Positions 34,103 through 44,938 of a stretch of 64,000 nucleotides of DNA are shown piece after piece. The first letter of the stretch is position 1; each line of letters begins with the position of its first letter. The stretch spans positions 19,409,739-19,473,738 of the forward strand of contig CP136062.1 of NCBI GenBank assembly GCA_032622095.1, read 5' to 3'. A program made the position numbers and the translations under genes. The DNA is from Siphonodentalium dalli. Taxonomy: Eukaryota; Mollusca; Scaphopoda; Gadilida; Siphonodentaliidae. The notes beneath the pieces are model-generated. The model saw only the letters and a program-made list of their open reading frames with translations, had not been told where the DNA came from and did not search any database.

Positions 34103-35850
34103 TCATAAGTCCAGTATAGGATCCAATATTGCCCATCTATTAGAATATGTATCATTATCCAGAAGAAAACAATCAGCTTTTCGGTAGTTTGTTGCAAATC
34201 TTATGAAGGCTGTCAATGTCGGCTTCTTGGGTATTTTAAATTTGCATCTAAATATGAAATATCTTATAAGCATGAAGGTGAAATTGGCGGCATTTCTGGA
34301 GGGAGTGATACCAAATATTGCTATTTGTTCAGTGATCTTAAAACTCAGCTTTTCTGAAACTTCACTCCAAAAAGAATTTGTAACGTTGCATCTCCAAAAT
34401 AAATGTGTTATAGTTTCATTCTCGCGGTCACAAAAATCACAGAGTTTGGGGGTAGAAAATTTTGATACTAATGAATTTGTACCTAATATTTTGTGTATTA
34501 TTTTAAATTGAAACCATATGAGTTTTACCTCAATTTTGCCACAATTGAATGGTGCAGACGCCACCTTATTCCAATTGATGTCACTGTAAGCAAACTCAGG
34601 CCATTTGTTCGCGAGATAGCTTAAACTAGTGGTAGGTTTGTTACTGTGTCGTAAAAACTGGTGACCCTTATTGTTCATAATTATCCTGAATTCTTCAGGC
34701 ATTGTCGGTCTATGTGTTTTGACTATCATTCGTCTTGAGATGTCCAAAGTAGAAAAGTAAGCTTGTGTACGTTTTGTTATTCCAATATAATAAATATAAT
34801 CTGGATTAAAAGAGAATCTTTTACTGAAATTCGCAAAACTTAAAATATTCCCGTTTTGATCCAAAAAATCAAAGAATGTTTGAACCCCCTGTTCTTCCCA
34901 CGTTTTGATATATATAGTACAATGGTCTATGGTTATTGATTTATGATACCATAACAATTTACATAGAACATCTTCTTTACCAAAAGTTGTAGCTACTTTA
35001 GCAGTAAAGGCCATCCAGGCTATAATAACTTCTGACCAAAAAGTATATTTTGATATTTTCCTGACTACTCTAGAGATGAAGTCTTCATTACAAAACTTGA
35101 GAGGGATATTTTTCATTTGTGTGATGTGACTAAAAAAGCGTGCCGAGAATGAATTCGCGAGCATAATCCTTCTTACCCAAGAAACCTTCATTGATGCTAT
35201 GTGTGTTTGAATGTCAACCATTTTCAGTCCCCCCTCCGAGTAGTCCATTGTTAGTTGTTGTCTCTTAATTTTGTCGGGTTTTCCATCCCATATATATTTG
35301 TACAGAAAAGAGTTCAATTTTTTAATATAATTTTTACTGGGGTTATATATTGACAACAGAAAATGATTCAATTGAGATATAATAAAGGTCTTTATGACAG
35401 TTATTTTTCCGATCGGCGTCAATATGCGTCTTTTCCACTTTGCAACTATGTCTTCTATACGCTTATATACTGTCGCATAGTTTTTATGAAAAATATCGTT
35501 TGACGCTAAATCAAAATGGACCCCGAGTAAATTAAAATCGTGGACAACTTCTAAGTTTGGACAACCGGAGGGGGCTGTTACACTTCTCTTCTTGGTTCCA
35601 ATCCATACAAGCTTTGTTTTACTGTAATTAATTTTTAAACCGGATATAACAGAAAAATTGTTAAGCGATTTAATGCATTGCGTTAGACTATTATATGAGC
35701 CATCTAATAGAAAACATGCATCGTCTGCGTACTGCGTGAGTTTTATTTCTTCGGTGCCTACTTTTATACCTCTAATATAAGGGTTTTGTCTCACGTGGGA
35801 TGATAAAATTTCTGCACATAAAATAAATAGGTAAGGCGAGAGGGTCACCT
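34103..35850 (-). pseudogene. LINE 2 (L1/Tx1 type), reverse transcriptase C-terminal part
   Basis: A long minus-strand frame (open from 35923) joins the LINE reading after a frameshift at about 35850, at SPYLFILCAEILSSH. It carries the reverse-transcriptase active site YADD (residues 65-68 counted from 35923), then the thumb and the conserved tail WKRRILTPIGKITVIKTFII (163-182) and IWDGKPDKIKR. A C-terminal knuckle CDFCDRENETITHLFWRC has cysteines and histidine at 495, 498, 507 and 512. The order and wording match L1/Tx1-group non-LTR elements. The frame is intact over about 580 codons, so decay is modest. Confidence 0.93.
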
Positions 35851-35968
35851 TGTCTGCATCCCCTACCGATTCCGAATTTGCTTGACATACACCCAAATTG
35901 CTTGACCGTAGAGAATATATCATGATATAGGATATTCACCCAATTTCTGAATGAAGGTCCAAAATTGA
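35851..35968 (-). pseudogene. LINE 2, short out-of-frame reverse transcriptase segment
   Basis: Between two frameshifts the reading continues in another register (frame opening at 36023) with KKLFNFGPSFRNWVNILYHD, FSTV and GRGCRQGDPL. The last corresponds to the conserved RQGDPLSP box of L1-type reverse transcriptases and leads directly into the YADD-bearing frame. The first shift lies near 35968, after QKAFDTISWNF, and the second near 35850, after RQGDPL. Confidence 0.85.
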
Positions 35969-37890
35969 AAAGTTTTTTGGATAAAATTCCAAGAAATTGT
36001 ATCAAAAGCTTTTTGAAAATCAATAAGTAGAAGGCATCCTGGTATATTGTTCATTGAAGTATAGTCTATTACATCTGACACAATTCTAATATTTTCAGCA
36101 ATGAACCTCCCTCTAATAAAACCTGTTTGATCTCGTTCTATAATTTTATTTAATAGCGGTTTTAGTCTGTTTGCAAGGGCTGTTGTCAATATTTTATAAG
36201 GTATGGTCAGCAATGTAAGCGGTCTTTGATTAGCAAGCAATGACTAATCCTTCCCTCCTTTTTGTATACAATTCAGGATGCCATGCCGTTGTGTAATAGA
36301 TAGAGTGCCTGACTTATAGGCCATATTGAGGGAGTTCAATAAATACACTTTCAGATCATCCCATAATTCTCTGAAGAATTCTACAGTAAATCCACATATC
36401 CCGGGAGCTTTATTATTTTTCATTTCAAAAAGGGCTACTGTTACTTCAGATATTGTTAATTTCCCCTCAGCATTCATTGCATCCACGTCGCTAAGCGATT
36501 TTATTGACTTTGCAGCGATAAAAGTGTAGACTTCAGTGTCATTTTTTGAATTGTTTCGAATAGAGTATAATGTTTCATAATATGTTCGAATTTCTTCCAA
36601 AATTTCAGATTGATCTGTAATTATTGTATCATCTACTTTCCTTATTTTAAATATTGTATTCTCAAGCGCTCTTTTTTTCTCTAGGGCACAAAAGTATTTG
36701 GTCGGTCGTTTGCCTTCTTCAATAAACTTTGCTCTAGAACGTACTATTGAGCCATATAATTCATGTTTTTGAATCTCTTCAATCTTCGAACTTAATTCGT
36801 CTATCTTTTGTAAAGTGCATGTGTCACTATTGTCATAGTTTATTTGTAGCTCTTGCAGCTCTTTTTCTAACTTATCTTTTAGTGAATTTCTAACCTTTTT
36901 CGTTTTCGAAGAATAAGATATTGTAAAGCTTCGAATTTCCATTAAGAGAGTTTCGAAAAAAAGTTGGTCATTTATAGTGAAGTGATCGGAGGTAGCGTTT
37001 TCGCTGTTATTGCTGTATTGGCATTCGATATCTTTTATTGTCTGTTTTAAACCCGAGATATATGTTTTGTCTTTCAGTAAACTATTGTTCATCTTCCAGT
37101 ATCCTCTGCCCCTTTCGAAGTTTGAAAATGAAATATACATTGTTACCATGCAGTGGTCAGAGATTTTATGCATTTTAGGGAGGACTCTGATGTCGTCTAT
37201 AAGCGGTACGAAGTGCTCAGAAATTAAAAAGAAATCTAAACGAGAGAACCGCTTTCTATTTTTCGGCCACCAAGTGAATTGTGTTTGATCCCCTTTCATA
37301 CGTCGCCATATATCGCATATACTCAGTGTGTTTATCATTTTCTTTACAGTCTCTCTTGATTTTGGGCAATTATCTTTCGAATATTGTTTTGTGTCCGCAT
37401 TTTTATCAAGGACCAGATTCCAGTCACCACATATAATTAGCGATTCATTACCTAATTCGACAAGTTTTTCTTGTATACTTTCAAAGAGGGAAGGATCGTC
37501 GATACAGGGCCCATATAATCCAACAAGGGCGACTCGTGTTCCATTTATGGTTACATCCAAAATCAGACATGTACCCTCTCCCACCTTAACTATTCCATGA
37601 ATCAAGATATTTAAGTTAAAGGATTTGTCAATTAGAAAAGCTACACCTTTAGAACGAGAATTATGAGAATTGAAGTACGCGTCACCATCCCATTCGGTAG
37701 AGATGATGTTTTCCATATCTGTGGTAAAGTGAGTTTCTTGCAAGCAGACAATTGGGCACTTTTTTGAACTAATATACCGGATTACCTCAGCACGTTTTAC
37801 GCTATTGGCTAAGCCTCTAGCATTGAACGTGCTAATGCAAATACTAGACATTAGCAGGGGAAATAATATATACAAGAGAGGTTTCGTCAT
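35969..37890 (-). pseudogene. LINE 2, endonuclease and reverse transcriptase N-terminal part
   Basis: The minus-strand frame from 37890 encodes an AP-endonuclease-like domain. Asn23 (STFNARGL) is followed by CLQETHF (Glu52), GLYGP (124-128), ICGDWNLVLD (155 onward), RLDFFLIS (217 onward) and the catalytic SDH (244-246), so every landmark of the fold is present. The likely start is the methionine before SSICISTFNARG (37849-37851). After a coiled linker and NNKAPGICGFTVEFF (start of the reverse transcriptase), a single in-frame TAG at 36244-36246 interrupts. The same frame resumes with LANQRPLTLLTIPYKI, DQTGFIRGRF and the motif A segment LLIDFQKAFDTISW. It would nick target DNA and prime reverse transcription. 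With one stop and two frameshifts in the whole ORF2 the copy is inactive, and no ORF1 is visible upstream. Confidence 0.93.
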
Positions 37891-39099
37891 CGTCCGCGAT
37901 ACATGGGTAGGTTGAGAGAGTGTTAAGAGAAATGAGTTTGAGTGGCATAGCCAAGGATTTTGGGCAGGGGCTTTATTTCAGTTATTGTTTAGTTCTGTTT
38001 AGAAACAGTTTTAGAACTCTAAGTTAGGCTCAGTGTTCATCGTATGGTTCTGCAAATTATGTTTCAATATTATATTCAATTTAAAACAATAAACGTATAT
38101 CATGAATTCCAGCGTGACGGAATCACCAAATTTTACGGAATTTCACTTTTCTGTGGCCTATAAAATCTAAAATTATTACCAGTAGGGTACCGCTTAAAAT
38201 AAAAAACATTGTACATACTATACAAAGTTGTTTGATTATATACAACTATATGTGTATTTAAGTATCATCTCACTCTGGGTCAAATTGTGTCCGTGACGGA
38301 ATCACCCAAAAAGTGCCATCAATATGAGGGTAGGTCCGTACTATTGAAAAACCCTGCTCATTCAGCCAAGCTGACCTGGAAAACGTTCCCAATTAGTAAA
38401 GTAGATACATTATACTTGCAGAAAAAAGCCGCATTGTCACACACTTATGTGTATATTACTAGTTAACTCGGTTTGTTCGCCGTGACGGAATCACACAACG
38501 GGCGTGACGGAATCACCGTGCGATTTTTTTAGGCATAGTTTTTTGTGTAACAAATGCGGACATTGTCATAAAAGCATAAAACTTGGCACATTTGTATATT
38601 AGGTCCCACGTATTATTTTCAGATATGGGGGCAATCACGAAAATACTTTCCATGGCAACGGTTGCTATGCGACTGTTTTTACCTTAGAAACGGGTTGTTG
38701 GTAGGGGTTAAACCGTCATTTTACTAAAATATATGTACAAAAAGGGGATACTATGGTAATTGAGGCATATTATGATATGGGAAATGTGACAAAAATAACA
38801 TTTCCACACATGCCCCACTATTAACCTAGAATGACCATTGAGCTGCTTGAAAATGATATTTTGGTTCATTTGACCTTATTTGGCAAAACATGAAAATATG
38901 CGTTGACTGCGCATGCGCGCATCATTGATCCCCAGTCACACAATATCTGGTGTTTAAGAGATTGTATAGTGAGGGCAATGACCATTCCAAAATATATTCA
39001 TTGGATAGTAATAATGAAATACAGAAGAAGCAACAACATTCCCCGATGACATGACAATGATGCAAATACCCATTATCGGTATCCATGGCCGCCTTTTCG
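37891..39099. other. Region upstream of LINE 2, no gene; repeated GTGACGGAATCAC
   Basis: It may include LINE 2 5' sequence near 37891-37950, but no ORF1 is seen. The 13-mer GTGACGGAATCAC occurs at about 38113, 38291, 38480 and 38502, in otherwise AT-rich unrelated sequence. Nothing else is recognised. Confidence 0.5.
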
Positions 39100-39420
39100 T
39101 GGAATTCATGATATATGCATGGTTACACAATAGTGCATGTGAACGCTCCAGCCGGAATGGCACGTTCGACCCCTCCATCACAGCACATAAGGCTGGGTGC
39201 CTGTAGTGCTACAATAGTGGGGTCGAACAAGTGTCATGTCGACAAAGGCGATGACACATTATCCGATTTATTTATAGTGTGTGGACCATATCATGAGATG
39301 ACATCACGTCGCTTTGAATATCATTCATGTCTACACAATTAAAATGTTTGAGTATACCGCTCTAATATAGCCATTTATTGCATATATTCTAAGTGTGCAA
39401 TAAACACAGAACAACACAGC

Positions 39421-39540
39421 TGTGTGAAAGTGCTAACGCCATAGCACACGGCTGCCATACCGTGAGGTGAAAATCGAACCTATGATTCTCGTTTCACCGT
39501 CACAACAGCACCCCAACCACGTCAGCCAGCTCACACACCC
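39421..39540 (-). mobile_element. tRNA-derived SINE head (pol III boxes)
   Basis: On the minus strand a tRNA-like stretch reads TGGCTGACGTGG (A-box-like, about 39517-39529), then about 35 bp, then GGTTCGATTTT (B-box-like, about 39470-39480). The following sequence, TCACCTCACGGTATGGCAGC, is not tRNA-like. The boxes have the spacing of an internal RNA polymerase III promoter. It may be the head of a SINE or a decayed tRNA-related repeat. It is not an intact tRNA, because no complete cloverleaf is evident. Confidence 0.55.
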
Positions 39541-40440
39541 GTGCCGTTCTGTCTAAATGAGTCTCAGTATTGTTGTCGTAACCGAATGTGTAGTGACGTC
39601 ACGTCGTTTTTATTTGTTTAGTTCAGACATAGTACCGTTATAAATACACAATCAGATTATTGTGCGAAACGCTCCAGTCGATATGGCACGCCTGATCCAG
39701 TCATCACAGCAGGTGAGGCCATGAGAGGCCTCAACCGCTACGATGCCGAAACAACGTGCGCACCATAAACGGCATGAAGGCTCACGCAACTCCAACGTAT
39801 GTGATCACAAATTGTTCACACATAATTCACATGTATTAATTATATAATTATGAATATGTCGCAATTGTCATGGTATAACATGAGATGACGTCCCTTAATA
39901 TGTATCATTCATACTTTATATAGAAGTACGTCATTGTGTGAACGCTTCAGTCGACGTGACATTCTGGATCTAGTCACCACAGCACGTGATACTGGAGGTC
40001 TGAAGTGCTATGATCCCAGAATCAAAAGCGTAACATGTCGGTCAAAGCGTCCACACAAATCCAACTGGTAATAGTTGACATGGAATACAAATATGGCAAT
40101 GTATATGCATTTTGCTCAACACACATCACCACATAATTTGCAATGCGTTCATTTTTTCAAGTATTGTATTTGGATACAAGTCATAATTGCCATGTACATC
40201 TTGATTATTATATAATTATGAGTATATCCCAATTGTATTATTCATTAATTTATATAGAATTACTTTATTGTGTGAACGCTTCAGTCGACATGACACTCTG
40301 GGTCCAACCACCACAGCACGTGAGGCTGGAGGTCTGACGTGCTACGGTCCTAGGATCAAATATCTGCCACGTCGGTCAAAGCGTCCACACAGATCCAACT
40401 GTCAATAATTAATATGGAATACATATATGGCAATGTACAG

Positions 40441-40590
40441 CAACAGAACCATGGGCAACTCTTCAGGACCGAGTCGGAAACGCGGCCCACCGCCCCCATC
40501 GGAAAGCTCTCGGGGAGAGCCTTCCGATTAACAACAAGCCACACCCCGACCAAATCCCGAAAAACCACCCACAACTCTGCCGCGGCTAAA
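40441..40590. repeat. Degraded copy of the 60843-60985 palindrome
   Basis: Words CAACTCTTCAGGACCGAGTC, GGAAACGCGG and ATCGGAAAGCTCTCGGGGAG align in order with the perfect palindrome at 60843-60985, but the second arm has diverged. GC content is well above that of the surroundings. Confidence 0.7.
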
Positions 40591-40780
40591 GGACCACATA
40601 CCTCGAGCACTACTGTACATGTTTTTTGCTCAGCACATATCACATCATAATTTGCACTGTATGTTTTTTTTTCCACGTATTGAATTTGGATACAAGTCGT
40701 AATTACCATGTATATCTGTGGTGTTTGTGTTGTTTTTTTGTAGAGCGAAAATTATGCGACCACCACCGCGAAACACAAAC

Positions 40781-41238
40781 CGGCGTTTTCTGAAAATAGA
40801 ATACAAACACTCAGGGATGTGGCGACATTTGCAGAATGAGGTCCACAGAGGGTAAATTTGGTGATATTATTCCACACAGCGGGCCAGCATCACCAAATTC
40901 ACCCTCTGTGGACCTCATTCTGCATGGCCTCATATGCTATGGGAGACGTACACTCAAGTTCCCAAATGGTGAATATTGTGATGTGCACCTATTGGGAACC
41001 TCGACTATGCAACGTGTCGTCTGCCAATGTGTGGATATAGAGAAAGTAAACTAAAAAAGAAATAGCACCTAAGTGAAGAAGATTCTATATAAGTTTGATA
41101 ATGAAGAAACTCTCCATAGAATATGAGGCCTATCAGAATGAGGTCCCCAGAGGGGAAATTTAGTCACGCTAAACTGCACGGCGGACTAACGTCACCCAAC
41201 TCACCCTCTTGGAACCTCATTCTGCTTAGGCCTCAACT
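40781..41238 (+). repeat. 456-bp multi-hairpin repeat, copy 2
   Basis: Near-identical to 33115-33572, with the same three fold-backs. A one-base deletion (CCTATCAGAATG versus CCTAAGCAGAATG) shifts the offset from 7666 to 7665. Unlike copy 1 it continues beyond CCTCAACT into GCTATGATGGACC, which may be the undisturbed right flank. Confidence 0.88.
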
Positions 41239-42026
41239 GCTATGATGGACCTATAGGATTGGATTGAAATTCCCCAGTTGACGTTGGTGACGTTTACCCA
41301 TTAGTCACCCCGAATATTTAATCGTCTGCAAATAAGGGGATATACATTTGTGCACCACCTTCATTATGAGGGGAAATTATATGACGGATAGGTTGAAAGC
41401 CATTAATTATTTCACTATACTTATGTTGACAAACGGAAAGGCCGTAAGGTCCGTCAGCCAGTGCTCCATTCTGACATGTTATTGTCATTCCGGAGGGCTA
41501 GGTGTGATTTACGTTGACCCGGACAGATGTGTCATCTTCTCAGGCACCCACTTACCTGTATTCCTCATGTGAAATTTATTGTTATTATATGCCATATTTG
41601 AATATCTTGATGTAATAATATCTGTAATACCCTTTTCTGTAACGTTTCTGTATATATCCACATATCGATGAACAGAATAAAATGAATCTGAATCTGGTTA
41701 ACCTATAAAACTATGTATAACGCCGGAGGGACCTCTGTCCGCCAATGAAGACAATCCTGGTGTTAGACTGTTAGACGTGTTTAGTTTAACCTAAACTTGT
41801 TATATTTAGTTTATTATAGCCTGAGTTTATCAACGGACTCCTTTCAGTTATTTGATTTTTCCGTTGCTTTATACCAATATCAGTCATAGCTTTCGGTAAT
41901 TGTATGTATCACATGATGACGATGTATGCGCAATTTATGGAAATTTCGGCACCAAGTACTATGTACATCTACAGAAATAAATAATTTTACTGTTACAGTT
42001 ACGATAGAATGCAAGTACTCGATAAC
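41239..42026. other. Spacer, no gene recognised
   Basis: AT-rich. The stretch about 41600-41700 ends AACAGAATAAAATGAATCTG, which resembles a 3' end with an AATAAA signal, but no body is identified. About 41975-42040 resembles the units at 47245 and 47777 (ACTGTTACAGTTACGA). The 74-codon plus-strand frame at 41348-41572 has no recognisable domain. Confidence 0.4.
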
Positions 42027-42047
42027 ATAATCGGGGTGTGACTAATT

Positions 42048-43140
42048 ACCGCCCCTGGACACTATATCTCGACGTTATAACGTAGCGACATACCACCTGA
42101 GGGCAACAAAGAAATTTTTACTCGCTCGCTCGTCTCCGGCCGGTGATATTAACCCCACAAATGCCGATATTGGCTAAGAGAGCCAGGGTGATTACGGGTG
42201 TCTTCGTGTATTTTCAGACAGTATATTATGGTGATGCTGGTAGTGCAATACACCTTAGTGTGAATTCCATATATTGAATCGTTGACGCATCCACGACCGA
42301 TGTTATTAACCCCTCAAAATCCGGTAAAATACTATATAAACAAAAATATCCCGGGACCGCCCGGGCGCTCCTACGGGCCCCTGGACACTATATCTCGACG
42401 TTATAACGTAGCGACATACCACCTGAGGGCAACAAAGAAATTTTTACTCGCTCGCTCGTCTCCGGCCGGTAATATTAACCCCACAAATGCCGATATTGGC
42501 TAAGAGAGCCAGGGTGATTACGGGTGTCTTCGTGTATTTTCAGACAGTATATTATGGTGATGCTGGTAGTGCAATACACCTTAGTGTGAATTCCATATAT
42601 TGAATCGTTGACGCATCCACGACCGATGTTATTAACCCCTCAAAATCCGGTAAAATACTATATAAACAAAAATATCCCGGGACCGCCCGGGCGCCCCCAT
42701 GGGCCCGTGGACACCATAGCTCGATGTTATAACGTAGCGACATACCCTACGAGGTCAACCTAGAACATTTTACTCGCTCGCTCGACTCGGTGTTATTAAC
42801 CCCTCAAAATCCGGTAAAATACTACATAAACAAAAAGATCCCTAGACCACCCGCGCGCCCCCATGGGCTCGTGTACACTATATATCGACGTCATAACGTA
42901 GCGACATACCCCAAGAGCTCAATTTTATTCGTTCGCTCGACTCCGATCGGTGTTATTAACCCCGCAAATGCCGATATTGGCTAACAGTCACGGGGAGCCC
43001 GGTGTCTTATTGTGATTTCGGACAGTATATTTTGGTGATGCATGGTAGTGCAATACCACCTGTGACTTCCAAATATTGACTCGCTGACGCGTCCACGGCC
43101 GATGTTATTAACCCACACAAAATTCCGCAAAACACCGTAT
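42048..43140 (+). repeat. Left arm: tandem 325/165-bp subunits, about 3.5 copies
   Basis: Units begin near 42056, 42380, 42708 and 42872 (spacing 324, 328 and 164 bp). The first two are almost identical over 320 bp, and the later ones are shorter or more diverged. Junctions between units are GC-rich (CCCGGGACCGCCCGGGCGC). The frames at 42282-42503 and 42790-42984 are shadows of the repeat. Confidence 0.92.
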
Positions 43141-43795
43141 CATCATAAATATTCGTCTCTGAACGTAAATATCGCAATTTTGTTGAAAGTTTCCAATAAA
43201 ATTTAATAACTTTACACCTATAATTTTTGTATTTTGACACGAGCGGGTGTACTTATGTTGATTTCGACAGCAACTGCTTGTCTGAAGAGAGCCGCGGCAG
43301 ATGGGAGAAAGTGTTAATATCAATTAGCAATAAAACGGTATCGCAATTGTTATATTGTATACATTGACAACTTCACAATAATCAGAAGACATATTGGCGG
43401 ATTTAACCCGAAGCTGTGTTTTCATAACACTTGAGGAAGACCAACAGGGAATCTCGTGACAACAGTGGAGATTTGCGATGAGGTTTCCGTGTTTTTATTG
43501 CAATCGAATATGGTCGTAATCCCAAATTCTTCTTTGTGCTAGACAATAACGATCAAGATAACGAAGAGAGTATGTGTGATACTGGAAAATCGTGTACTTA
43601 ATTTGCTTACCGACCAATCACACGATATTACGTTATGGGGTAGATTATATATAATCGTGTGTGAATTAAAAAAATAAAATATAATCCTAAATATCTTCAT
43701 TCACGCTTCCGGTCACTTGGGGGATGGACGTGCCAACGAAAGCTCTATGCTAATCCCTGAGTGGCCGTCGAATTTTTTGTCGGGCTTGGCTGAAC
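43141..43795 (+). other. Upstream region of the first internal ORF
   Basis: AT-rich. About 43673-43700 carries AAAATATAATCCTAAATATC, which recurs at about 44738, upstream of the second ORF. This suggests that a promoter-plus-gene block was duplicated. No other feature is recognised. Confidence 0.45.
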
Positions 43796-44341
43796 ATGGA
43801 TTTAATCCCCAGCCAAGTCCGCAGCGTGCTGAGCGACTTCCAGTCTACCCATTGTATTAGCTGGTCAATCCATGCTAATACGGGTAGACTGGACGTGATA
43901 CTGAAGTTCCAGGTCACTCCGGTAGAACCCTCTACCGGCCGTGGCCTGGATGGACCGACGGGGGCTGCCGGGACCACACGGAGAAAGAAGAGAAAGACCC
44001 CTTCACGACGCCGAAGAGATGCCATCAGGAGGGCCGAGTGGAAACGGGGAACTGAGAGACGCCCAGTTCCCTCCCACTTGGCCTCCGATCGGCCTGCTGC
44101 AGATACCACCACCAGCAGGAGCAGGGACGCCGAAGTCATCCCGGACGTCCCTGCCGTCGGCGGGGACAGCGGCAACAGGAACACCGACGTCACCCCGGAA
44201 GTTCCTGCCGCTGTCTCCGATGTGGAGATGGCGACTCCACCAGGCCATACTCCACCAGGGGCGGAAAGCACCACCCCGCCCCTGCAACACCGAAGTACGA
44301 AGAGAAGCCGGTGTTGCCCAGCAGAGAACAGAGGAAGCTGA
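43796..44341 (+). CDS. Uncharacterised GC-rich ORF with basic RRRRD motif (probable element protein)
   Basis: This 181-codon frame starts MDLIPSQVRSVLSDFQST. Its N-terminal 45 residues hold ISWSIHANTGRLDVILKF, followed by a very basic stretch RRKKRKTPSRRRRDAIRRAE at about 62-81, then a low-complexity segment rich in Pro, Thr, Ser, Asp and Val. The same order (MDLI, I..W....LxxxLxF, basic SRRxRDAxRRxxWK) occurs in the frame at 44939, so selection or recent duplication is likely. The start is supported by the shared ATGGATTTAATC. Base composition is far more GC-rich than the flanks. Near 44300 the meaningful reading shifts to another register, so the gene appears frameshifted (continued at 44311-44613). 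Function is unknown. The basic motif may bind nucleic acid, as in ORF1/Gag-like proteins of retroelements, but that is inference. Confidence 0.5.
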   Translation: MDLIPSQVRSVLSDFQSTHCISWSIHANTGRLDVILKFQVTPVEPSTGRGLDGPTGAAGTTRRKKRKTPSRRRRDAIRRAEWKRGTERRPVPSHLASDRPAADTTTSRSRDAEVIPDVPAVGGDSGNRNTDVTPEVPAAVSDVEMATPPGHTPPGAESTTPPLQHRSTKRSRCCPAENRGS

Positions 44342-44613
44342 TCTACAATGAGAAGAAGCTGATCTACGATGAACACAAGCGAATCAAGACAGCCATCAGC
44401 AATCACTACTCAGCAGGAAAGACCTACCAACTTAGCAATTATGAATTCTTCCTGCTGAGGGATCAACAGCTTTACAGAGGGCCAGATCATCACAGGCCAA
44501 CATCAGGAAGAATGACACTCAGAAAAATAGAGGGCCGGACCGAACCACACATCGGCCTGTCTAATCATCATCCACCACCAGATAGAAGAAATTTAAGACC
44601 AAAAAGAGTTTAA
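44311..44613 (+). CDS. Continuation of the preceding ORF in another frame
   Basis: From about 44283 the register read as PATPKYEEKPVLPSREQRKL then continues IYNEKKLIYDEHKRIKTAIS, YSAGKTYQLSNYEFFLLRDQ and ends NLRPKRV before a stop at 44611-44613. The charged, regular composition looks like real protein, and it follows the Pro/Thr-rich part of 43796-44341. I think one base was lost or gained in a C tract near 44270-44290, or that an intron was missed. A T-rich stretch and AATAAA at about 44651-44660 follow, consistent with a polyadenylation site. No family is recognised. Confidence 0.45.
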   Translation: MLPSREQRKLIYNEKKLIYDEHKRIKTAISNHYSAGKTYQLSNYEFFLLRDQQLYRGPDHHRPTSGRMTLRKIEGRTEPHIGLSNHHPPPDRRNLRPKRV

Positions 44614-44938
44614 AAATGCTATTTTTTCTTTTTTCTTTTTTTTTTATTTCAAATAAAGCTAAAAAAAATGAGGGATTAAGGAGAGGCGCCTTTCGGCCCT
44701 TTCGACAATCCCGGGCTAGCCCCCCGAACCACCCACTTTATAAAATATAATCCTAAATATCTTAAAAAACACATCTCAAAACACATTTGGCAGAGGGTGG
44801 AGCGAACAGGTCGTGATTGCTTCGACCTTATTAGTTCCTCTTTGTCAGAGCGTTGAGCACGGGTGAGTTGTGTGGCCGCGCCTCCGGGTGCAGCTGCCCC
44901 CGTGCTTGACGCCAGTGAGACGGTTTTGGATTAGGCTT
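44614..44938 (+). other. Region between the two related ORFs
   Basis: It contains a T-rich tract, AATAAA (about 44653) followed by an A run, a GC hairpin-like segment (GGCGCCTTTCGGCCCTTTCG, about 44684-44703) and the duplicated AAAATATAATCCTAAATATC (about 44738). This is consistent with the end of one transcription unit and the start of the next. Confidence 0.45.

Larger units (their letters stand above)
39100..40700 (+). repeat. Four degenerate tandem copies of an about 300-bp repeat
   Basis: Copies start near 39130, 39660, 39931 and 40265, each with TGTGTGAACGCTTCAGTCGA (or a variant), then CACAGCACGTGA..CTGGAGG, GTGCTA and TGTCGGTCAAAGCGTCCACA. A shared AT-rich tail (ATATAATTATGAATAT, then TATATAGAA.TAC.T.ATTG) leads into the next copy. 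The first copy is followed by an embedded tRNA-derived SINE-like stretch, and the last contains a degraded palindrome (40441-40590). Confidence 0.8.

Noticed and set aside
43750-44406. Minus-strand 218-codon frame opposite 43796-44341
   Set aside because: Long only because the region is GC-rich. The plus-strand frame has the paralogue at 44939 with conserved motif order, and the minus frame has none.
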